DNA of 10,205 nucleotides, taken from contig JBPCRW010000070.1 in assembly GCA_050996405.1 (NCBI GenBank), forward strand, positions 1-10,205, written 5' to 3'. The DNA is from JBPCRW01 sp050996405. GTDB taxonomy: Bacteria > Acidobacteriota > Blastocatellia > Pyrinomonadales > Pyrinomonadaceae. The notes beneath the pieces were generated by a model. The model was given only the letters and a program-made list of their open reading frames with translations. It was not told where the DNA came from and ran no database searches. Shown here piece by piece: positions 6,099 to 10,205 of the stretch; the stretch's first letter is position 1; the number at the start of each line of letters is the position of its first letter. A program made the position numbers and the translations under genes.

Positions 6099-7226
6099 TT
6101 AAGGTTGGCGATTTACTAAATTGAAATAAAGTTCAAGCCATTTTTCACGAATATTTTCCCAAGAGTATTTTACACATTCGAGGTGCGCGGCGGCAATTAT
6201 TTTTTTCGCTAATTCTTTATCTTCCAAAAGTTTTATCGCTTCACGCGCTAACGCTTCGCTGTCGTTTTTCTCGACCAGCAAACCCGTTTTGTCCGTTTCG
6301 ACAATAAAGGGAATGCCGCCCGCGCCGGTCGAAACGACGGGCGTTCCCGCCGCAAACGCTTCGATAATCGAATTCGGCATATTGTCCACGTTCGACGAAT
6401 TCAAATAAATATCCGCGCGGTCGTAAAGCGCGGGCATTTTTTCCTGCGCGACTTGTCCGAGAAATTCGACATTTTCGAGTTTCAATTCTTTGGCGAGAGC
6501 GTGCAGTTTTTCTCTTTCCTCGCCGTCGCCCGCAATAATCAATCGCGCTTCGGGAATTTTTTTTTGAAGAACCGCGAATGCTTGCAGAATGCAGCCGACG
6601 TTATACAGCGCGTCAAAATTCCGGTTTGACAAAAAAATCGGACACAGCGTTTCGCGCTTGCGAAAACGATAATTTTTCGTATTGACGATGTTGAAAATTG
6701 GTTCTGCTTTTAAATTGAATTCGGCAAAAACATCGACCAGAAAATTTGACGGCACGACGATTTTATCGAAAAGTTTGATGACGGACGGCGCGGTTCGCCG
6801 CCAGTTTTTTAAATGCTGTTCCGCGCCGCCGTGATGATAATGAAGAATCGTTTTTTTGCCGAAAAGTTTGGCGATTAAAATCGCCGGAGTTGTGGAAATC
6901 AAGAAACCGGTATCGCCCGCCGAAAAAATATGAATCACACGAGCGCGCGGAATTTTTTTCAATAATTCAAACATATACGCGGCGGAAACTACCATTGTGC
7001 GAACATATTTTATTTTTTGCAGAGCCTTTAAAATTTGCGGATTCGTCGGCTGAAATTCGACTTCGACTGAACCTTCATTTTTAAGATTTTCCAACAATTG
7101 TTCGGCTTGAACGGCTTGCCCGCCAACCAGAGGCTTTGCCGGAGCGACGATTAAAACGCGCGGACGTTTTTTCGTTTCGCCCGAATTTTTATCGCTCGAT
7201 TTTTCGATTGTTTCCCGCCGCTTCAT
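6099..7226 (-). CDS. Glycosyltransferase family 4 protein
   Basis: A 375-residue soluble GT-B enzyme. After a charged, probably disordered 20-residue start (MKRRETIEKSSDKNSGETKK) comes PRVLIVAPAKPLVGGQAVQAEQ (22-43) with the glycine-rich GGQ acceptor-side loop. IHIFSAGDTGF (98-108) and ILHYHHGG (127-134) follow. The C-terminal donor domain contains SNRNFDALYNV (200-210), RLIIAGDGEE (228-237), VEFLGQV (253-259), NMPNSIIEAFAAGTPVVSTG (282-301, with donor-binding Glu289) and GLLVEKND (315-322). These are standard GT4 signatures for retaining transfer from a nucleotide sugar. Specificity cannot be inferred. Its ATG overlaps the preceding gene's TGA as ATGA, so the two glycosyltransferases are probably translated together and act in the same pathway. 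Confidence 0.92.
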   Translation of the reverse strand: MKRRETIEKSSDKNSGETKKRPRVLIVAPAKPLVGGQAVQAEQLLENLKNEGSVEVEFQPTNPQILKALQKIKYVRTMVVSAAYMFELLKKIPRARVIHIFSAGDTGFLISTTPAILIAKLFGKKTILHYHHGGAEQHLKNWRRTAPSVIKLFDKIVVPSNFLVDVFAEFNLKAEPIFNIVNTKNYRFRKRETLCPIFLSNRNFDALYNVGCILQAFAVLQKKIPEARLIIAGDGEEREKLHALAKELKLENVEFLGQVAQEKMPALYDRADIYLNSSNVDNMPNSIIEAFAAGTPVVSTGAGGIPFIVETDKTGLLVEKNDSEALAREAIKLLEDKELAKKIIAAAHLECVKYSWENIREKWLELYFNLVNRQP

Positions 7227-8365
7227 TTAATTTTTCGCGCCGTCAAGAGTTTCTCATAAAGCGCGAGAGTGTTTTTAAGCTGCGCTTCGGTCGAAAACTT
7301 TTCTTTGGCAATTTTCCGCCCAGCCTTGCCCATTTCTTTTGTCTTTTCGGGATTTTGCAAAAGTTCGATTAAATAATTTGCCATTTGCGCGTCGTCATTT
7401 GAATCAACTAAAAATCCGGTTTCGCCTTCGACAATCGCTTCCCGCGCGCCGCCGACATTAGTTGCGACGACGGATTTTCTCGCTGCCATATATTCCAGAA
7501 TCGAATTGGAAAAACCTTCCGTAATAGAACTCAAAACGCAGATGTCGGCAATCGAAAGTAATCTCGAAACGTCGGCGCATCTGCCTGTAAAAAAAGTTTC
7601 GTTTTCGAGTCCGAGCGCGACGGCGAATTCTTTTGTTTCATTCAAAAGTTCGCCTTCGCCCGCTAAAACAAATCGTGCGTTCGGAAATTTTTCTTTCGTT
7701 TTTTCGGCGGCACGCAGAAACATTTTTTGATTTTTGACCGCGCTTCTGAAATTTGCGACGATGACGACGAAATGTAAATTTTTATCAATCGGCAAATCGA
7801 ATTTTTGTAAAATCTCTTCGCGTTTTAATTTTGTCGGCGCGAATTTTTCCAAGTCTAATCCATTGTAAATCGTCAAGATTTTTCTTGCCGAAACGCCAGC
7901 GTCAACCAAATTTTTTTTGACCGCTTCGGCGTTGACAACAACTGCTTGAGCAAAATCAAAAGCGCGTCGTTCGATGAATTTTTGCGCCTTTGTTCTCATT
8001 TCCGTTTCCCGTTTGGCGGCGATTCGCACCGGAGTTTTTGCCAGCGCGCCCGCCGCCATTGCGAAAACATTCGTGTAAAAATCGCTCGACTGGATAATTT
8101 GAATCTTGTTGTCGCGCAAAAAACGCGCGCAGCGATGAACCTGTCGCAGAAAATTTGCGTCGTAAAACGAAGCAAGCGAAAATTCGGGAATTTCCGCGAT
8201 TCCCAATCGCTCAATCTCGCCGCGCAGAACGCCTTCGCCGTTCAGACACGCCGCAAAAACTTCAAAACTTTTTTCTTCGCGCAGCAGACGGATTAGCTGT
8301 ACGGCTTGACGTTCCGAACCGCCCGTGTGAAAACTGTTGATGAATTGAAGAATTTTCGGTTTCAT
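7223..8365 (-). CDS. Glycosyltransferase family 4 protein
   Basis: A 380-residue GT-B enzyme with KILQFINSFHTGGSERQ (4-20). The GGSE loop is typical of GT4 enzymes that build EPS, capsule or O-antigen. Other landmarks are IIQSSDFYTNVFA (90-102), IYNGLDLEKF (166-175), VIVANFRSAVKNQ (201-213), RFVLAGEGEL (231-240), FFTGRCADVSRLL (258-270), SSITEGFSNSILEYMAARKS (279-298, donor loop with Glu290) and GETGFLVDSND (314-324). It should be a cytoplasmic retaining glycosyltransferase; donor and acceptor are unknown. It is first after an 83-nt gap, has no visible Shine-Dalgarno, and is coupled by ATGA to the next glycosyltransferase. It is clearly different in sequence from that neighbour, so this is not a recent tandem duplication. 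Confidence 0.92.
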   Translation of the reverse strand: MKPKILQFINSFHTGGSERQAVQLIRLLREEKSFEVFAACLNGEGVLRGEIERLGIAEIPEFSLASFYDANFLRQVHRCARFLRDNKIQIIQSSDFYTNVFAMAAGALAKTPVRIAAKRETEMRTKAQKFIERRAFDFAQAVVVNAEAVKKNLVDAGVSARKILTIYNGLDLEKFAPTKLKREEILQKFDLPIDKNLHFVVIVANFRSAVKNQKMFLRAAEKTKEKFPNARFVLAGEGELLNETKEFAVALGLENETFFTGRCADVSRLLSIADICVLSSITEGFSNSILEYMAARKSVVATNVGGAREAIVEGETGFLVDSNDDAQMANYLIELLQNPEKTKEMGKAGRKIAKEKFSTEAQLKNTLALYEKLLTARKIK

Positions 8366-8448
8366 TTATCGAAACATTTTTCGCTCGGTAGATTTTACAA
8401 TGTTTGAGTTGCGGAAACGCGAATTTTGTGACGATTTTTGATGCGTTT
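8366..8448. other. Intergenic gap between the lyase and glycosyltransferase genes
   Basis: At 83 nt this is the largest gap between adjacent genes in the cluster, and so the likeliest place for an internal promoter or weak terminator. I see only short 6-bp inverted repeats (8372-8377 with 8400-8405; 8415-8420 with 8443-8448), no GC-rich stem followed by a T-run, and a single weak minus-strand -10-like TAAAAT. I therefore call neither a promoter nor a terminator. Confidence 0.4.
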
Positions 8449-10205
8449 TTATGATTCGTCTGAATTTTTCAAGATGCGCGTCGTCGAACGATACTGCGAA
8501 AGCGCGAGGCTGAAAACGCTTTCGTCGGTGCGGACGTTGAGACGATTTCCCAATCTTCGCGCCGCCGCAAATTTTAGTTTTTGCGGATAATTGATAATTT
8601 CCCTGCCGCCCAGATTGAATTTTGTTCCGTGAGTCATGACAAATTCTTCGGGCAAATCTTCGCCTTCGCTTAGTCGCGCCCAGAAAAAACGAAAATCCGT
8701 GTCAAAAAATTCCGTGCGGATAATTTGCGCGCCGTCGCCGAAAATCAGCAAATCGCGGTAGTCTCGATATTCGACAACAAAGGCGCGACCGCCGCTGATT
8801 TCCGTTTCAAAAACTTCCGGCTTATCCATTAAAGAATTGGTCGGCAGAAGAAATGTAAAAAATTCCTGCGAGCCGATGCCGTTTGAAACGAATTGCAGAA
8901 ACGGCGCATCGACTCGCTTGCCGTAGCAGGGCGAAACCCAGCCTTCCTTTCGCCGCCAGCCGCCGTTATCGCCGAACGTAAAAAGCCGCAAGCCCGCATC
9001 TTTTTCCGATTCTTCGCCGACGCAAGAGCTGCCGTTTGCCGCCGTTTCGATATGCGGATTTGTTTTCGCGTCAAAATGAAAATTCAACTGATAATCGTTT
9101 GCGCCCGAAGTTTCGACGTAATCGCGGACAATCCAGTAATCGTTTTTTAAAAATAAAACGCTTCGCTCGTGCGTGGCAGGCGAATGCGGAAAACGCCGGT
9201 AGCCGTCGTGCGAACCTTCAAAAAAATCAAAGCGTTCATCGCTTATCCAGGAATTTACTTCAGATTTGGCTGTCGTCTGCCAGTTAAATTTCCCGCCCGT
9301 TTCAGATGAACTTTTCTCGTTAATCGAAAGCGTGTTGTGCGCCTGCGTAGAACGAAAATAATCGCGCGCTCTCTTAGATTCGTGATAAGTATAAGTTCCA
9401 GCGTCACGCAGAAATGTTTTGCCGCCCGCCGCGCAGTCAATCATCAGCGAGTCGGCGTGCGAATGCCCGCCAGAAATCGCGCCTAGATTTCCGCCGTCAA
9501 TCAAAAAATAATTATCGGTGTCTGCCCAGCCGTCGCGCATCAAGTAATAGCCGCCTGCCGGAAAATCTTTCGATGTTTTTTCAGGCGAAAATGTGCCGAG
9601 CGTTTCAAAATTTTCCGCGCCTTCCGCGCCGAACAGCCAGATGGTTTCCTCGCTTAAATTTTTGGCGACGAATTTATAATCGCCGCGCCCGAAAAGAGTC
9701 GCGCCGTTTGAAAGAAGATAACGAAAATCGTCCGGTTCAGATTCGCCTAACGGCAGACATCTTCCGCCGTCGTCGTCGCCGACGAGCGGCGTTGTGCCGT
9801 CGGGTCTGGTGACGAACATCAGAAAATCGAGTTGTTTTTGCAGATTATCGACAAGTTTTCCCCGCGAATTTTTGTCCGAATCCAAATCTTTTAAAATCAA
9901 GAATTGCGTGTAAAAATCCGCTGTGTAACGCTGATACCAGGTTGACTGCTCGAAATAAACGCCGTCCGGCAAAATCTGTTTGTCGAGTTCGCTCAAAAGA
10001 ATTTCCTCGCCCACGCGCCGCCATTCACGGCTTTGCGTAAAAAATTTCAACTGCGTTCCGAGATAATAAAGTCCGAGTGCTTCGCCCGTCAGATGCGTGT
10101 TTGGGCTGAAATAAGTCGAAAGATATTTTTCGACGTGACGGGCGTGCAGATAAAGAAATTTCAAGGCTTTTTGAAACAAGGCGGGCGAAAAACTTTTCGC
10201 GTCTT
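8449..10205 (-). CDS. Heparinase II/III-family polysaccharide lyase, N-terminus beyond the right edge
   Basis: The frame stays open to the window end. The residues DAKSFSPA precede a TTG codon at 10177-10179 that could be mistaken for a start, so the true start lies outside. The visible 580-odd residues match the heparinase II/III layout: an alpha-helical toroid domain with NTHLTGEALGLYYLG (27-41 counted from that TTG), DGVYFEQSTWYQRY (72-85) and GDDDGGRC (134-141), then the beta-sandwich domain with GGHSHADSL (237-245), RDAGTYTY (258-265) and FRSTQAHNTL (275-284). The conserved Asn, Tyr and His residues are those expected for beta-elimination of uronic-acid-containing chains (PL12/PL15/PL17-like). 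Such enzymes normally act in the periplasm, but any signal peptide is outside the window. In a biosynthetic cluster it probably trims or releases the locus's own polymer. That role is inferred from context. Confidence 0.9.
   Translation of the reverse strand, partial: DAKSFSPALFQKALKFLYLHARHVEKYLSTYFSPNTHLTGEALGLYYLGTQLKFFTQSREWRRVGEEILLSELDKQILPDGVYFEQSTWYQRYTADFYTQFLILKDLDSDKNSRGKLVDNLQKQLDFLMFVTRPDGTTPLVGDDDGGRCLPLGESEPDDFRYLLSNGATLFGRGDYKFVAKNLSEETIWLFGAEGAENFETLGTFSPEKTSKDFPAGGYYLMRDGWADTDNYFLIDGGNLGAISGGHSHADSLMIDCAAGGKTFLRDAGTYTYHESKRARDYFRSTQAHNTLSINEKSSSETGGKFNWQTTAKSEVNSWISDERFDFFEGSHDGYRRFPHSPATHERSVLFLKNDYWIVRDYVETSGANDYQLNFHFDAKTNPHIETAANGSSCVGEESEKDAGLRLFTFGDNGGWRRKEGWVSPCYGKRVDAPFLQFVSNGIGSQEFFTFLLPTNSLMDKPEVFETEISGGRAFVVEYRDYRDLLIFGDGAQIIRTEFFDTDFRFFWARLSEGEDLPEEFVMTHGTKFNLGGREIINYPQKLKFAAARRLGNRLNVRTDESVFSLALSQYRSTTRILKNSDES

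Noticed and set aside
6099..8365. Recent tandem duplication giving the two adjacent GT4 genes
   Set aside because: The proteins share only family motifs; acceptor-domain sequences and loop motifs (GGQ versus GGSE) differ throughout.
8366..8448. Internal promoter or terminator in the 83-nt gap
   Set aside because: Only 6-bp inverted repeats and a lone weak -10-like element; not enough to call either.
9414..9812. 132-codon plus-strand frame opposite the lyase gene
   Set aside because: Extremely arginine-rich product caused by antisense reading of GCG/CGC-rich codons; no start context.

Overview
The window holds part of a cell-surface or extracellular polysaccharide locus. Every gene lies on the minus strand, so transcription runs from high to low coordinates. 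Base composition is moderate, with AT-rich third positions mixed with many GCG/CGC motifs. Most genes lack a Shine-Dalgarno sequence. The gene set (heparinase II/III-type lyase, AsnB-type amidotransferase, several GT-B glycosyltransferases, membrane-anchored beta-helix protein, DUF218 protein) suggests a Gram-negative environmental bacterium. Acidobacteriota (Blastocatellia/Pyrinomonadales-like) is my best guess, but this is an impression, not a demonstrated assignment.

In order of transcription: a heparinase II/III-family polysaccharide lyase cut by the right edge (8449-10205); an 83-nt gap; two GT4-type glycosyltransferases joined by an ATGA overlap (7223-8365 and 6099-7226); a 643-aa glutamine-dependent asparagine synthetase-like amidotransferase (4132-6063); a small HicB-type antitoxin gene (3886-4110) overlapping a hicA toxin gene that carries a one-base frameshift (3703-3889); a third glycosyltransferase, TuaH-like (2504-3697); a DUF218/YdcF-family membrane-anchored protein (1875-2507, GTG start, GTGA overlap with the gene before it); and a membrane-anchored right-handed beta-helix protein (222-1835). 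Downstream of this run are a short non-coding stretch with a 9-bp-period repeat (175-221) and one end of an IS3-like insertion sequence with the first 26 codons of its OrfA (1-174).

Inferred division of labour: the three glycosyltransferases assemble a repeat unit or oligosaccharide in the cytoplasm. The AsnB-type enzyme amidates a sugar carboxylate or another acceptor. The heparinase-like lyase and the beta-helix protein cleave, trim or bind the exported polymer. The DUF218 protein acts at the membrane. No flippase, polymerase, priming transferase, exosortase or chain-length regulator is in the window, so the locus must continue beyond the right edge or lie elsewhere.

The most notable item is the HicBA module inside the glycan operon. 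Its hicA toxin is broken by an extra base immediately after the GGNHS motif, and that extra base makes one arm of a 12-bp inverted repeat perfect. This is the pattern expected from quasipalindrome (template-switch) correction, and would leave hicB as an orphan antitoxin.
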